From the NCBI RefSeq assembly GCF_030409555.1, contig NZ_JAUFPU010000004.1, positions 437,680 through 501,679 of the forward strand: a DNA stretch of 64,000 nucleotides, in the 5' to 3' direction. A program made the translations under genes and the position numbers. Position 1 is the stretch's first letter; each line of letters starts with the position of its first letter. The notes under the pieces were generated by a model, which did no database searches, was not told where the DNA came from, and saw only the letters and a list, made by a program, of their open reading frames with translations. Positions 9,649 through 18,897 of the stretch are shown here, piece by piece. Source of the stretch: Chitinimonas viridis (lineage in GTDB: Bacteria > Pseudomonadota > Gammaproteobacteria > Burkholderiales > Chitinimonadaceae).

Positions 9649-10173
9649 CTAGGCTGGCAGCGGTGCTTGCAGCAGCACCTTGCCCATCAGGAATTCATCC
9701 ACCACCCTATCATCCCAGCACAGTGCGGCGCGCTTGCATCCCTCAACGGTAAAACCAGCGGCCAGATACAACTGCCGTGCAGCTTCATTATGTGCCATCA
9801 CAGTCAACTCCAGGCGCCAGAATCCTGCCTTACGCGCCCAGTCTTCGGCAGCAGCAAACAGGGCGCGCGCCACCCCTTGGCGCCGAAATGCCGCGCCCAC
9901 ACCAGCCACGATATGGCCGCATCCCCGATTCTTGCGCGCCATGCCCCCTGTAACGGTGATGAACCCCGCCAGTTGCCCGTCCTGCCAGGCCAGCAGGAAC
10001 AGTTGGTTGTCCTGCTCGGCAAACCGGCTGAAGGTGCTGGCGATCTCGGCAGCCGTACGGCTCTGGTACTCCTGCGGCGTAGGCAACATGGTGTCGGCCG
10101 TGGCAATCAGTCCGGCGAAAAAGGCCAGGTAGGCTTCCGCATCCTCAACCCGAGCGGGGTGTAGCGCCAACAT
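9649..10173 (-). CDS. GNAT-family N-acetyltransferase
   Basis: A 174-residue protein covering one GNAT domain. The acetyl-CoA-binding loop appears as RRQGVARALFAAAEDWA, followed by the typical end V-M-A-H-N-E-A-A-R-Q-L-Y-L-A-A-G-F. The C-terminal segment with VVDEFLMGK resembles RimJ/RimL- or PhnO-like members, but the substrate cannot be told. The open frame extends far upstream through the divergent chemoreceptor gene; the ATG at 10173 matches the start of family homology. It shares a short divergent upstream region with the chemoreceptor at 10288. Confidence 0.8.
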   Translation of the reverse strand: MLALHPARVEDAEAYLAFFAGLIATADTMLPTPQEYQSRTAAEIASTFSRFAEQDNQLFLLAWQDGQLAGFITVTGGMARKNRGCGHIVAGVGAAFRRQGVARALFAAAEDWARKAGFWRLELTVMAHNEAARQLYLAAGFTVEGCKRAALCWDDRVVDEFLMGKVLLQAPLPA

Positions 10174-10287
10174 TGTATATATCCGTTGTGTGATGGCGGC
10201 ATCGTACCTGCGATGACACATCGCTGAAAGACACGGACTGACATCTGTGCTTGAATCAGACTGTCGACCCGCCATGAAGACCACACC

Positions 10288-11904
10288 ATGTTTGCAGCCC
10301 TTTCCATTCGTACCCGGCTTGCCTTGCTCTGCACCTTCCTGCTGGTCTTGCTGGCGGGTGTCAGCGGTTTGGGCATGTGGGGCATACATAGCGGCAATCA
10401 GGAGCTGGCCGGTATCTACGAGCAACGCACGGTGCCGGTGGTCGACCTGGCCGACAGACTGGAGCGCTTGCACCAGGGGCGTGCCTACCTGTTGCTGGCG
10501 CTGGATGCGCCGTTCCCCGATGTCGCCAAGCAGCATTTTGATGCCATCGACAAGCTGGAAGCGCCCCTGAAGGCTGCGATGGCAGCACCATCCACCCGCA
10601 GCGGCACCGAGGCTGCCGCCTACGCTGGCTTTGTCGATGCCTACCAGACCTACGACAAGAGCCGCAAGGGGCTGCATGCCGTGGTGATGCAGGGCGACAT
10701 GATGGCCGCGGGCCAGTTCTACCGTGAGAACGTACGCACGCCGTTCGAAGCCACCACCAAGTCGCTGGGCGAATTGATTGCCATGCAGCGGGAAGCCTCC
10801 AAGGCCTCCTATGAGGCGGCAAAAGCCACCGGCAACAAGCTGCGGGGCGTGCTCATTGCAGCCGTGATCGGCGGCATCATCATTGCCATCCTGTTTTCCA
10901 TCGCCATAGTCCGCTCGGTGCTGGGGCCGCTGGACGCGGCCATCCGCCTGGCGGGACGCATTGCTGCAGGCGAACTGGGCAAGACGGTGCAGTTGCAGGA
11001 CAAAGGCGAAATGGGCCGACTGGGCAAGGCGCTGGAAACCATGCGGGTGCAGTTGCGCGACATGATGTCGGCCATAGGAGAATCCAGCCGGCAACTCGAC
11101 GGTGCAGCCCATTCCCTGCGTAGTGCCTATGCCGAGATTGCCGACGGCTCGTCCCGCCAAAGCGAGGCCACGGCCTCCATCGCCGCCGCCGTGGAGCAGA
11201 TGACCGTCAGCTTTGACCACGTATCGCAGCGTAGCGGCGAGGTACGCAGCCAGGCCGAACGCGGCTGGCAACTGGCCGAGGCAGGCTCCAGCCAGGCCGA
11301 TGCCGCCAGTGCCGAAATAGGCCGGGCCGCCGAGGCGGTGAACGAAACCCAGGCCACCATAGACCGGCTGGAGAGCCACGCCCAGAGCATAGGCGGCATC
11401 GCCGCCACCATCCGCGAGATTGCCGACCAGACCAATCTGCTGGCGCTCAATGCCGCCATCGAAGCCGCTCGCGCCGGCGAACAGGGCCGGGGCTTTGCCG
11501 TCGTGGCCGACGAGGTGCGCAAGCTGGCCGAGAAGACTTCCTCCGCCACCACCGACATCATGGCTGCGCTGGACTCAGTCCAGCGCGAGACCGGCCAGGC
11601 TGCCAGCACCATGCGCCAAAGCAGTCGCCAGGTGGCCAATGGTGCCGATACCGTGCGCGCCCTGCTGCCTGCCCTGGCTGAACTCAAGGCCGGCTCCGGC
11701 ACCACCAGTCGCGAGCTGGACGAGCTGTCAGGCGTCTACCGCGAGCAGACCAGCGCCAGCCAGTCCATCGCCCAGCATCTGGAACAGATCGCGCAGATGA
11801 CCGAGACCAATAGTGCCAGCATAGCTCGCAGCAGTACGACGGTAGGCGAGTTGGAACGGCTGGCGGGGGAGCTGGAGCAGGCGGTGAAGCGCTTCAGCCT
11901 CTAG
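10288..11904 (+). CDS. Methyl-accepting chemotaxis protein
   Basis: A 538-residue chemoreceptor. A membrane helix at about 8-30 is followed by a short four-helix-bundle (TarH/4HB-type) periplasmic domain to about residue 185, a second helix at about 188-210, HAMP, and the cytoplasmic coiled-coil signalling domain. The hairpin tip that binds CheA/CheW is canonical: [20 protein letters not shown] followed by [18 protein letters not shown]. No C-terminal CheR-tethering pentapeptide is present. The ligand is unknown. No che genes are nearby, so it feeds a chemotaxis system encoded elsewhere. Confidence 0.95.
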   Translation: MFAALSIRTRLALLCTFLLVLLAGVSGLGMWGIHSGNQELAGIYEQRTVPVVDLADRLERLHQGRAYLLLALDAPFPDVAKQHFDAIDKLEAPLKAAMAAPSTRSGTEAAAYAGFVDAYQTYDKSRKGLHAVVMQGDMMAAGQFYRENVRTPFEATTKSLGELIAMQREASKASYEAAKATGNKLRGVLIAAVIGGIIIAILFSIAIVRSVLGPLDAAIRLAGRIAAGELGKTVQLQDKGEMGRLGKALETMRVQLRDMMSAIGESSRQLDGAAHSLRSAYAEIADGSSRQSEATASIAAAVEQMTVSFDHVSQRSGEVRSQAERGWQLAEAGSSQADAASAEIGRAAEAVNETQATIDRLESHAQSIGGIAATIREIADQTNLLALNAAIEAARAGEQGRGFAVVADEVRKLAEKTSSATTDIMAALDSVQRETGQAASTMRQSSRQVANGADTVRALLPALAELKAGSGTTSRELDELSGVYREQTSASQSIAQHLEQIAQMTETNSASIARSSTTVGELERLAGELEQAVKRFSL

Positions 11905-11962
11905 CTTGGGGGGCAGGACACACGACAGCCACAATGCACGCCACGGCCTTGTCCCTGACCGC

Positions 11963-13642
11963 TCAGGTTTCGTCTGTCTCGAGCAAGGCCATCAGCTCTC
12001 CTGCCGGTGGCAGCCAGAAGGTAAAAGCGGCTCCCTGCCCTGGTCGGCTCTCGGACTGTATGCCGCCGTGATGACGATGGATTACCCGCTGGGCAATGGC
12101 CAGCCCGGTACCGCCACCGGCAAAGCCCCCCTCGCCCTGAAAGGTCTGAAACGGGGCGAACAGCTTTTCTGCAGTTGGCGCATCAAAGCCCACACCATTG
12201 TCCAGTACCACGAACTCGCGCCGGCCGCCCTGGTGCCGCTCAAACAATTCCACCCTGGCATCGGGCATATGCTCGGTAAACCGCCAGGCATTGCGTAGCA
12301 GGCAATCGAGCAAGATGCGCATCAAGCCGGGGTCGGCATGTACCACCAGGTGCGGCGCAATCACTACTGACATGCCAGGCCGGGGTTGCTGGTTCTGCAG
12401 ATCGGCCACGATCTCCAGCGCCAGCTGGGTCAGATGCACCTTGCCGACATTCAGCGGCCGTAACGAAATCTTCGACAGGCTGACCAGATCATCCAGCAAA
12501 CGTCCCATGCGCTCCGCCGCATTCAAGGTTCGTTCCAGGTAATCCCGTCCGGGTGTATCCAGCCGGTCGGCATAATCCTCCCGCAAGATGGAACCAAAGC
12601 CGTGCACTGCCCGCAAGGGCGCATTCAGATCGTGCGATACGGCATAGGTAAACGCTTCCAGCTCCCGCATGGTGCGTTTCACATGTTCGGTGCGGGCCGT
12701 GACCCTGGCCTCCAGCTCGGCATTGAGCCGCCTGACTTCGGCCTCGCGCCGCAGCCGCTCCAGCTCGGCTGCGGTGCGGCCAGCGAATAGCGCCATCAGC
12801 TTGCGCGCCAGCTCCGCATCGGTCACTGGCAGGCTATCCATCACCACCATCAGGCCCAGGGGGTTGCCGTCTGCCCCCATCAGCGGCATGGCCAGGTAGC
12901 TATTTACATTGAGTTCGCGCAAGACCGGTGCATGGGGAAAGCGTGCCTGTGCATCATTCAATTGCAGCCAGCCCGCCGTGCTGTAGACCTGCTGGCAGGG
13001 CGTATTGAGCAGGGCGAAATCACGCGGCGGCGCGGCGCGCCCATCCTGGCTGAACGCCAGGGTGCGCATATGGGTAGGCTGATGGACGGGGTAGACTTCC
13101 GAGATCAAGGCATAGCCCATGCCGAGTGCCCGGCACAGTGCATCGGCCAGCGCGCCAAGAAAGGCCCGCCCAACCTGGCTATCCGTATCGGCTTGCACCT
13201 GCTCGACCAGAGCATCAAAGCGCTGGCTGTGGCTGATATCCTGGTTGATGCCGGCCATGCGCAGCGGCACCCCAGCTGCATCCCGCTCTATCCAGGCGGT
13301 GCCGCGCACGTAGTTCCAGCCGGCTGCAGACTTGACCCGAAACACCGTGTCGTAGGGCCGCTCCCCACGTAGCGCAGCGATCACATCATCCCGCACGCGC
13401 AGGAGATCGTCTGGGTGCAGCAAGGCCAGCCAACTGGTGCCGTCCAGTGCCACCCGGTGCGACAGCCCATAGACTTCATACATGGCGTCGTTCCACAGCA
13501 GCCGGTTGGCCGCCACCTCCCAGACAAACACCCCCAGCTTGGCGGACTTGGCGGCATCCAGCAAGGCAATGGCTATGCTGCCGGGATCGTCGAGTTCCTC
13601 GGCGGAGCGTATGTCCAGGCGGCTGAAATCGGGAATGACCAT
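11963..13642 (-). CDS. PAS-GAF sensor histidine kinase (phytochrome-like)
   Basis: A 559-residue soluble kinase. A PAS domain with PAC (about residues 30-140) carries W-N-D-A-M-Y-E-V-Y-G-L and GINQDIS. A GAF-like domain follows (about 150-295), then a coiled coil. The HisKA box AVSHDLNAPLR has phospho-acceptor His337. The HATPase domain shows DNGVGFD and GTGLAIAQR. The H-box type (SHDLxxPLR) is that of phytochrome-related kinases, but no chromophore cysteine is evident in the GAF domain. No response regulator gene is adjacent, so the partner is unknown. Confidence 0.9.
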   Translation of the reverse strand: MVIPDFSRLDIRSAEELDDPGSIAIALLDAAKSAKLGVFVWEVAANRLLWNDAMYEVYGLSHRVALDGTSWLALLHPDDLLRVRDDVIAALRGERPYDTVFRVKSAAGWNYVRGTAWIERDAAGVPLRMAGINQDISHSQRFDALVEQVQADTDSQVGRAFLGALADALCRALGMGYALISEVYPVHQPTHMRTLAFSQDGRAAPPRDFALLNTPCQQVYSTAGWLQLNDAQARFPHAPVLRELNVNSYLAMPLMGADGNPLGLMVVMDSLPVTDAELARKLMALFAGRTAAELERLRREAEVRRLNAELEARVTARTEHVKRTMRELEAFTYAVSHDLNAPLRAVHGFGSILREDYADRLDTPGRDYLERTLNAAERMGRLLDDLVSLSKISLRPLNVGKVHLTQLALEIVADLQNQQPRPGMSVVIAPHLVVHADPGLMRILLDCLLRNAWRFTEHMPDARVELFERHQGGRREFVVLDNGVGFDAPTAEKLFAPFQTFQGEGGFAGGGTGLAIAQRVIHRHHGGIQSESRPGQGAAFTFWLPPAGELMALLETDET

Positions 13643-13722
13643 GGTGTGATGGCAGCGGTAGATGATCCAGTCTAGCCCAGCCCGTCAGCGGCTGCCGGGC
13701 ACAACAAGTGGGGTGCGGTGCG

Positions 13723-14523
13723 TCAACCGGGCTGGCGCAGCCGGCTTTCCAGCCACATGCTGGCCACATGGCGGCCTGCCGGTGCCAGCATCACCGCAGC
13801 CACCCCGATATTGCCCCGTTCCAGGCAGACATACTCGGTCCAGTGCGGCCCGATATCGGCTATCCCTTCGGCGTGCATGCCGGGGTTCCACACCACGGCG
13901 CTGCGCATGCCTTCGCCCCCCACCACAATCTCGCGCTGCCCATCCAGCAACTGCAAGGTGCCGGCGGCCGTCTCGAACACGGCGTCGATAGGCTGATCCA
14001 GCAGCACCGTGCCATGGTGAGGCGTCGTGACATGCCCCACCTCGCGCCGTAGCCGACCACTCAGGCCCTCCACCGTGCACTGCCGGCTGTCCGTCACCGC
14101 AAAATAACTGTGCAAGGCATAGCTGAACGAGAACGGTTGCGTATCCAGGTTCTCCACGCTCAAGTCAAACTGAAGCCGCTCATCCAGGCTGATAGCCAGC
14201 TCCAGCCGAAAGGCATGCGGCCACAGCGCACGTCCCTCAGGGCTGTCCTGCAAGGACAGCACCACCCGGTCTGCCTGCTGCGCCTGAACCACCCAGTCCT
14301 GATTCCTGGCAAACCCATGTGCAGGCAAGCCATCGGGGTGCTTGCCGAACCAGGGGAAGCACACCGGCACGCCACCGCGTACCGGTTTGCCCGCCTCGAT
14401 ACTGGCCAACGGCGATAGCCACAACAGCGGCTGGCCACCGATTTCCGCCTCCATTACCTGCGCCCCTTGCCGGCTGACACGCGCACGGCCATGGGCTGAT
14501 ATCAGTTCGATGCAATCGTCCAT
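13723..14523 (-). CDS. D-hexose-6-phosphate mutarotase (YeaD-like)
   Basis: A 266-residue aldose-1-epimerase superfamily protein interconverting anomers of hexose 6-phosphates in the cytosol. Recognisable segments are RGGVPVCFPWFG (residues 49-60), AHGFARNQDW with His69, ALHSYF in the middle, and a C-terminal half with VVWNPG and YVCLERGN that carries the catalytic Glu region. The start at 14523 has GGAG five bases upstream; an in-frame start 25 codons earlier lacks one. It lies upstream of the histidine kinase gene on the same strand with an 80-base gap. Confidence 0.9.
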   Translation of the reverse strand: MDDCIELISAHGRARVSRQGAQVMEAEIGGQPLLWLSPLASIEAGKPVRGGVPVCFPWFGKHPDGLPAHGFARNQDWVVQAQQADRVVLSLQDSPEGRALWPHAFRLELAISLDERLQFDLSVENLDTQPFSFSYALHSYFAVTDSRQCTVEGLSGRLRREVGHVTTPHHGTVLLDQPIDAVFETAAGTLQLLDGQREIVVGGEGMRSAVVWNPGMHAEGIADIGPHWTEYVCLERGNIGVAAVMLAPAGRHVASMWLESRLRQPG

Positions 14524-14581
14524 CCGTGCTCCACAAGTTAGCGTCACTGCATGGTCATTCGGTACTACTGACCCAACCCGA

Positions 14582-14767
14582 CTAGCAGCGCTGGCCACTG
14601 GTCAGCCACTCCTCGCCCAGCGAGGCCAGCACACCCAGATACAGTATGCCACCCCGTGGCGACAGGCCCAGTGCCAGCGGCGAGTTGAGTTCACCAGGCC
14701 ACACCGCAGCCCGCCCCAACAACAAGCAACCGCTCAACCATGCCCAGGCAGCAGCTGGCCACCAGCT
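14582..14767 (-). other. Short open frame without a start, possible gene fragment
   Basis: Between the mutarotase and the MBL hydrolase, a 62-codon stop-to-stop frame reads with natural-looking composition (a hydrophobic stretch AWLSGCLLLG, then GELNSPLALGLSPRGGILYLG, ending EEWLTSGQRC and TAG). No ATG or GTG with a binding site opens it; only a TTG is available. It could be the tail of a decayed small membrane protein or chance in GC-rich DNA. Confidence 0.2.
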
Positions 14768-14781
14768 TCAGATACAGGCGC

Positions 14782-15813
14782 TCATGGCGCAATGCTGAAG
14801 CGATGGCAGCCGTCGGCATCGCGCCGCCGCACCAGCTTGCCGCCATGCCAGAGGTAATTGAGGTGGGCGATGCATTCCGCCAGGGCAAACATGGTCTGGT
14901 ACAGATCGAACATGCGGCCGAACAAGGCCGGCAGCAGCTCATAGGCTGTCATGGGGCCATCCATGGCCGCCAGCATGGCAGCCAGGCGCTCGTCGTGGTG
15001 GGCCTTGAGCGCTGCCACCCTGGGCTGTATGCCCACAAACGGACGACCGTGCGACGGCAACACCAGGGTGTCCTCGGGCAAATGCAGGAAGCGATCCAGC
15101 GAAGCCAGGAACTGCCTGAGCGGATCACCATCAGGCTCACCGCCCCACACGCCCACATTGGTCGATATCTTGGGCAACAGCATATCGCCAGCAATCAGCA
15201 CGCCCTTATCTGCGCAGTACAGCGCCATGTGCTCGGGCGAATGACCGTAGCCCGGTATGGCCAGCCAATCCGACCCACCCAACCGGAGTACATCGCCAGC
15301 CAGGATACGGTTGAACGTCACCGGCAGGCTCTTTACGCCCCAGTGGTAGGTATTGCCCCGCTCGGCATACTGGGCCTGCTTGGCCTCGGGCAGCCCGTGC
15401 AGGGCAAAATGCCGGTTCAGCGCCGCCACATCATGCCCTGGCAAGTCATGCCACACCGCCTTCGCCAGGGCGATCTCACCTAGGCTGGCATGGAAGGCGG
15501 CATCGAAGCGTGTCGCCAGCCAGTCCGCCAGGCCGATGTGATCGGGGTGATAATGAGTGGCCACCACCCGGGTCAAGGGCCTGCCGCCCATGCTGCCGCC
15601 GAAATGCTGCTCCCACAGCGCCCGCGTATCAGCGCTGTCGTAGCCCGCATCGACGGCACACCAACCGGCCTGCTCTTCCAGCAGCCACAGGTTGATGTGG
15701 TTGAGCGCAAACGGCAATGGCATCTTCAGCCAATGCACGCCTGCCGCCACCTGCAAGGTCTGGCCCGGCATCGGCAGGGTATCGTGTAGGGGGTAGCGAA
15801 GACGGTGGGGCAT
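14782..15813 (-). CDS. MBL-fold metallo-hydrolase
   Basis: A 343-residue metallo-beta-lactamase-fold hydrolase. The metal-binding motif is THYHPDH (residues 86-92, HxHxDH type). Downstream ligands are visible in GYGHSPEHMALYC, AGDMLLP and PSHGRPF. The C-terminal about 85 residues form the winged-helix-like LACTB2/glyoxalase-II-type end (ALFGRMFDLYQTMFALAECIAHL). Family members hydrolyse thioesters, lactones or nucleic acids. The neighbouring acyl-CoA cluster makes a thioesterase reading possible but unproven. It is divergent from liuR with a 90-base gap. Confidence 0.85.
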   Translation of the reverse strand: MPHRLRYPLHDTLPMPGQTLQVAAGVHWLKMPLPFALNHINLWLLEEQAGWCAVDAGYDSADTRALWEQHFGGSMGGRPLTRVVATHYHPDHIGLADWLATRFDAAFHASLGEIALAKAVWHDLPGHDVAALNRHFALHGLPEAKQAQYAERGNTYHWGVKSLPVTFNRILAGDVLRLGGSDWLAIPGYGHSPEHMALYCADKGVLIAGDMLLPKISTNVGVWGGEPDGDPLRQFLASLDRFLHLPEDTLVLPSHGRPFVGIQPRVAALKAHHDERLAAMLAAMDGPMTAYELLPALFGRMFDLYQTMFALAECIAHLNYLWHGGKLVRRRDADGCHRFSIAP

Positions 15814-15903
15814 GTGCAGGCAGACGATCGAGGGCGAAGCGCAATTATGACAGCCGCGCTACCCTCTGCTATCTTCGCCAGGCAGATATAAATACAGGCC
15901 ATC

Positions 15904-16281
15904 ATGTCAGACGACCGCATCTACACCATTACCGAACTGGCCCGTGAGTTTGACCTCACCCCCCGCGCCATTCGACATTACGAGCACGAGGGCCTTCTGG
16001 CGCCTGGGCGGCAGGGCCGCAACCGGGTGTTTACCCGGGCGGATCGCACGCGCCTCAAACTTATCCTCCGCGGCAAGCGACTGGGCTTTTCGCTACAGGA
16101 GACCTTTGAGCTGTTCTCGCTCTACGATGCAGCACGAGATGAGCGGCCGCAGCTGGTCAAACTGCTGGAATTCCTGCGTCCCAAGCGCGAGGCCCTGGTG
16201 CAGCAGCGTGCTGATATCGATGCCATCCTGCTGGAAATGGACAAGCTGGAACACGAAGCTGAGGCCTTGCTGCGCGAATAG
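15904..16281 (+). CDS. liuR: MerR-family regulator LiuR of leucine/isovalerate degradation
   Basis: A 125-residue MerR-type regulator. The N-terminal winged helix reads YTITELAREFDLTPRAIRHYEHEGLLAPGR, followed by a helical C-terminal dimerisation coil (LEFLRPKREALVQQRADIDAILLEMDKLE). It has no metal-binding cysteines, which matches the acyl-CoA-linked LiuR type. It lies immediately upstream of liuA with a palindromic operator in the gap, the usual proteobacterial layout. It probably controls the liu genes, and may affect its own promoter from a separate site I did not find. Confidence 0.88.
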   Translation: MSDDRIYTITELAREFDLTPRAIRHYEHEGLLAPGRQGRNRVFTRADRTRLKLILRGKRLGFSLQETFELFSLYDAARDERPQLVKLLEFLRPKREALVQQRADIDAILLEMDKLEHEAEALLRE

Positions 16282-16302
16282 CCGGTCTTTGCAGGCTTTA
16301 GA

Positions 16303-16318
16303 TTGACGTTAACGTCAA
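16303..16318. promoter_or_regulatory. Probable LiuR operator
   Basis: A perfect 16-bp palindrome, TTGACGTTAACGTCAA, between liuR and liuA, followed directly by CGTAAAATAC, which offers a -10-like TAAAAT. The ACGTTAACGT core fits the type of site predicted for LiuR in proteobacteria. Its position 120 bases before liuA suits control of the catabolic genes. Confidence 0.75.
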
Positions 16319-16438
16319 CGTAAAATACAGTATCGAGCAAATGCTCGGCATGGCGCCCGGCTGTCTTTCGCAGCCATGCCCGGCGGTAAAATCCGCTATC
16401 AATACCGTGGCGCACCGCGCTGCCCTGGAGACGACACC

Positions 16439-17602
16439 ATGCACATCCCCGCCCTCAATTTCGGCCTAGGCGAAGACATCGACATGCTGCGCGAAGCCGT
16501 GCAGAGCTTTGTCGCCGCCGAGCTGGCACCGCACGCCGCCAAAATAGATGAAGAGAACCTGTTCCCCGCAGACATGTGGCGCAAGTTTGGCGATATGGGA
16601 CTGCTGGGTCTCACCGTCGAGGAAGAATACGGCGGCAGCAGTATGGGCTATCTGGCGCATATCGTCGCCATGGAGGAAATCTCCCGCGGCTCGGCTTCGG
16701 TTGGCCTGTCCTACGGCGCGCACTCGAATCTGTGCGTCAACCAGATCCACAAGAACGGCAATGCGGCCCAGAAGCAGAAGTACCTACCCAAGCTGGTCTC
16801 CGGCGAATACGTCGGTGCGCTTGCCATGTCCGAACCCAATGCTGGCTCCGATGTAGTGAGCATGAAGCTGCGTGCCGACAAGCAGGGCGACCGCTACGTG
16901 CTCAATGGTTCCAAGATGTGGATCACCAACGGCGGCGATGCCGACGTGCTGGTGGTCTATGCCAAGACCGACGTGAATGCCGGCCCCAAGGGCATGACGG
17001 CCTTCCTGATCGAAAAGGGCATGAAGGGGTTCAGCCACGGCAGCAAGCTGGACAAGCTGGGCATGCGTGGCTCCAATACCTACCCACTGTTTTTTGACGA
17101 TGTGGAAGTCCCTGAGGAAAACGTGCTGGGTACGGTCGGCAAGGGCGTCAATGTATTGATGAGCGGCCTGGATTACGAGCGCGCCGTGCTGTCCGGCGGC
17201 CCGCTGGGCATCATGGCGGCCGCCATGGATGCCGTGGTGCCCTATGTGCACGAGCGCAAGCAGTTTGGCCAGGCTATCGGCGAGTTCGAGCTGATGCAGG
17301 GCAAGCTGGCCGACATGTACGCAACCTGGAGCGCCTGCCGCGCCTATGTCTATACCGTGGGCCGCGCTCTGGATCGTGGCGAGACCACCCGCAAGGATGC
17401 CGCCGGCGCGATACTGTATGCTGCCGAAAAGGCAACCTGGATGGCCGGCGAAGCGATCCAGACCCTGGGTGGCAACGGCTATATCAATGAGTACCCGGTC
17501 GCCCGTTTGTGGCGCGACGCCAAGCTGTACGAGATCGGCGCCGGCACCAGCGAGATCCGCCGCATGCTGATAGGCCGCGAACTGTTCAACGAAACCCGCT
17601 GA
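16439..17602 (+). CDS. liuA: Isovaleryl-CoA dehydrogenase
   Basis: A 387-residue FAD acyl-CoA dehydrogenase converting isovaleryl-CoA to 3-methylcrotonyl-CoA, the first committed step of leucine degradation after branched-chain keto acid oxidation; electrons go to ETF. The catalytic base is in the isovaleryl-specific position, Glu247 in [15 protein letters not shown]. The usual short-chain site near the C-terminus is changed to [12 protein letters not shown]. Signatures [10 protein letters not shown] and [20 protein letters not shown] are present. The ATG at 16439 follows GGAGACGACACC. It is the first catabolic gene after the LiuR operator. Confidence 0.95.
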   Translation: MHIPALNFGLGEDIDMLREAVQSFVAAELAPHAAKIDEENLFPADMWRKFGDMGLLGLTVEEEYGGSSMGYLAHIVAMEEISRGSASVGLSYGAHSNLCVNQIHKNGNAAQKQKYLPKLVSGEYVGALAMSEPNAGSDVVSMKLRADKQGDRYVLNGSKMWITNGGDADVLVVYAKTDVNAGPKGMTAFLIEKGMKGFSHGSKLDKLGMRGSNTYPLFFDDVEVPEENVLGTVGKGVNVLMSGLDYERAVLSGGPLGIMAAAMDAVVPYVHERKQFGQAIGEFELMQGKLADMYATWSACRAYVYTVGRALDRGETTRKDAAGAILYAAEKATWMAGEAIQTLGGNGYINEYPVARLWRDAKLYEIGAGTSEIRRMLIGRELFNETR

Positions 17603-17616
17603 TATCCACTCTCACG

Positions 17617-17640
17617 AGCCGGCCCTCAGGCCGGCTTTTG
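17617..17640 (+). terminator. Intrinsic terminator or attenuator between liuA and thiolase
   Basis: AGCCGGCC-CTCA-GGCCGGCT followed by TTTTG: an eight-pair GC-rich stem with a short U run, placed 15 bases after the liuA stop and before the thiolase Shine-Dalgarno. It may partly end the liuA transcript or set the ratio of liuA to downstream mRNA. Confidence 0.7.
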
Positions 17641-17658
17641 TGCTCAAGGAGCTCTACC

Positions 17659-18840
17659 ATGTCCGAATCCATCGTCATTGTCTCCGCTGCCCGCACCCCC
17701 ATGGCCGGGCTGATGGGTGACTTCGCCAGCCTCACCGCCAGCCAGCTGGGCGCCGTCGCCATCAAGGCCGCCGTCGAGCGCGCCGGGCTTGCCGCAAACG
17801 ACGTCGAAGAAATCATCATGGGCAACGTGCTGCCCGCCGGCCAGGGCCAGGCGCCCGCACGCCAAGCTACGCTGGGTGCCGGCCTGCCGCTGTCGGTCAA
17901 TGCCACCACCATCAACAAGATGTGTGGCAGCGGCATGAAGGCCATCATGCTGGCCCACGACATGCTGCGTGCCGGCAATAACAGCGTGATGGTGGCAGGC
18001 GGCATGGAAAGCATGAGCAATGCCCCCTATCTGCTGGCCAAGGCACGCGGCGGCTACCGCCTGGGCCATGGCGAACTGAAGGACCATATGTTCCTCGATG
18101 GCCTGGAAGACGCCTACGACAAGGGTCGCCTGATGGGCACGTTTGCCGAGGAGTGCGCCAGCAAGTACAGCTTCAGCCGCGAGGCACAGGATGCCTTTGC
18201 CCTGACATCGCTGAGCCGTGCTAACGCCGCCATCGGCGCCGGGCATTTCCGCGATGAGATCAGCCCGGTGACCGTGGCTGGCCGCAAGGGCGATGTGTTG
18301 ATCGATACCGACGAGCAGCCTGGCAAGGCCATGCCGGAGAAGATCCCCGGCCTCAAGCCCGCCTTCAAGAAGGACGGCACCGTCACTGCGGCCAACTCCA
18401 GCTCCATCTCGGACGGCGCCGCCGCTCTGGTGCTGATGCGCGAGTCGGATGCCAAGGCCCGGGGCCTGAAGCCGCTGGCCCGCATAGTCGGCCATGCCAG
18501 CCATGCGCAGGAACCGGGCTGGTTCACCACGGCACCGGTCGGCGCCATCAAGAAGTTGTTCGAAAAGACCGGCTGGAGCGCCGACTCGGTCGACCTGTAC
18601 GAAATCAACGAAGCCTTTGCCGTGGTCACCATGGCCGCCATGGCCGAGCTGAACCTGCCGCATGACAAGGTCAATATCCATGGTGGCGCCTGCGCACTGG
18701 GCCATCCCATCGGTGCATCGGGTGCCCGCATTGTCACCACGCTGCTGTACGCACTCAAGCAGCAGGGCAAGACCCGTGGCATTGCCAGCCTGTGCATAGG
18801 TGGCGGCGAAGCCACTGCCCTTGCCGTTGAGCTGTACTGA
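17659..18840 (+). CDS. Acetyl-CoA C-acetyltransferase (thiolase)
   Basis: A 393-residue class II (biosynthetic-type) thiolase. The nucleophile Cys89 is in NKMCGSGMKA. The His motif GGACALGHPIGASG and the C-terminal Cys in CIGGGEA complete the active site. In this setting it likely cleaves acetoacetyl-CoA made from acetoacetate, the end product of leucine breakdown, into two acetyl-CoA. The start is set by AAGGAG seven bases before the ATG. It follows liuA across a terminator-like hairpin. Confidence 0.93.
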   Translation: MSESIVIVSAARTPMAGLMGDFASLTASQLGAVAIKAAVERAGLAANDVEEIIMGNVLPAGQGQAPARQATLGAGLPLSVNATTINKMCGSGMKAIMLAHDMLRAGNNSVMVAGGMESMSNAPYLLAKARGGYRLGHGELKDHMFLDGLEDAYDKGRLMGTFAEECASKYSFSREAQDAFALTSLSRANAAIGAGHFRDEISPVTVAGRKGDVLIDTDEQPGKAMPEKIPGLKPAFKKDGTVTAANSSSISDGAAALVLMRESDAKARGLKPLARIVGHASHAQEPGWFTTAPVGAIKKLFEKTGWSADSVDLYEINEAFAVVTMAAMAELNLPHDKVNIHGGACALGHPIGASGARIVTTLLYALKQQGKTRGIASLCIGGGEATALAVELY

Positions 18841-18897
18841 GTTAGCAGACCCGGCGGCAAGGGCTAAAGTGGAATGACCATCTACGGGAGTCTACTC

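Noticed and set aside
10174-11379. Extended N-terminus of the acetyltransferase through the chemoreceptor gene
   Set aside because: This is the antisense shadow of a clear MCP gene; GNAT homology begins at 10173.
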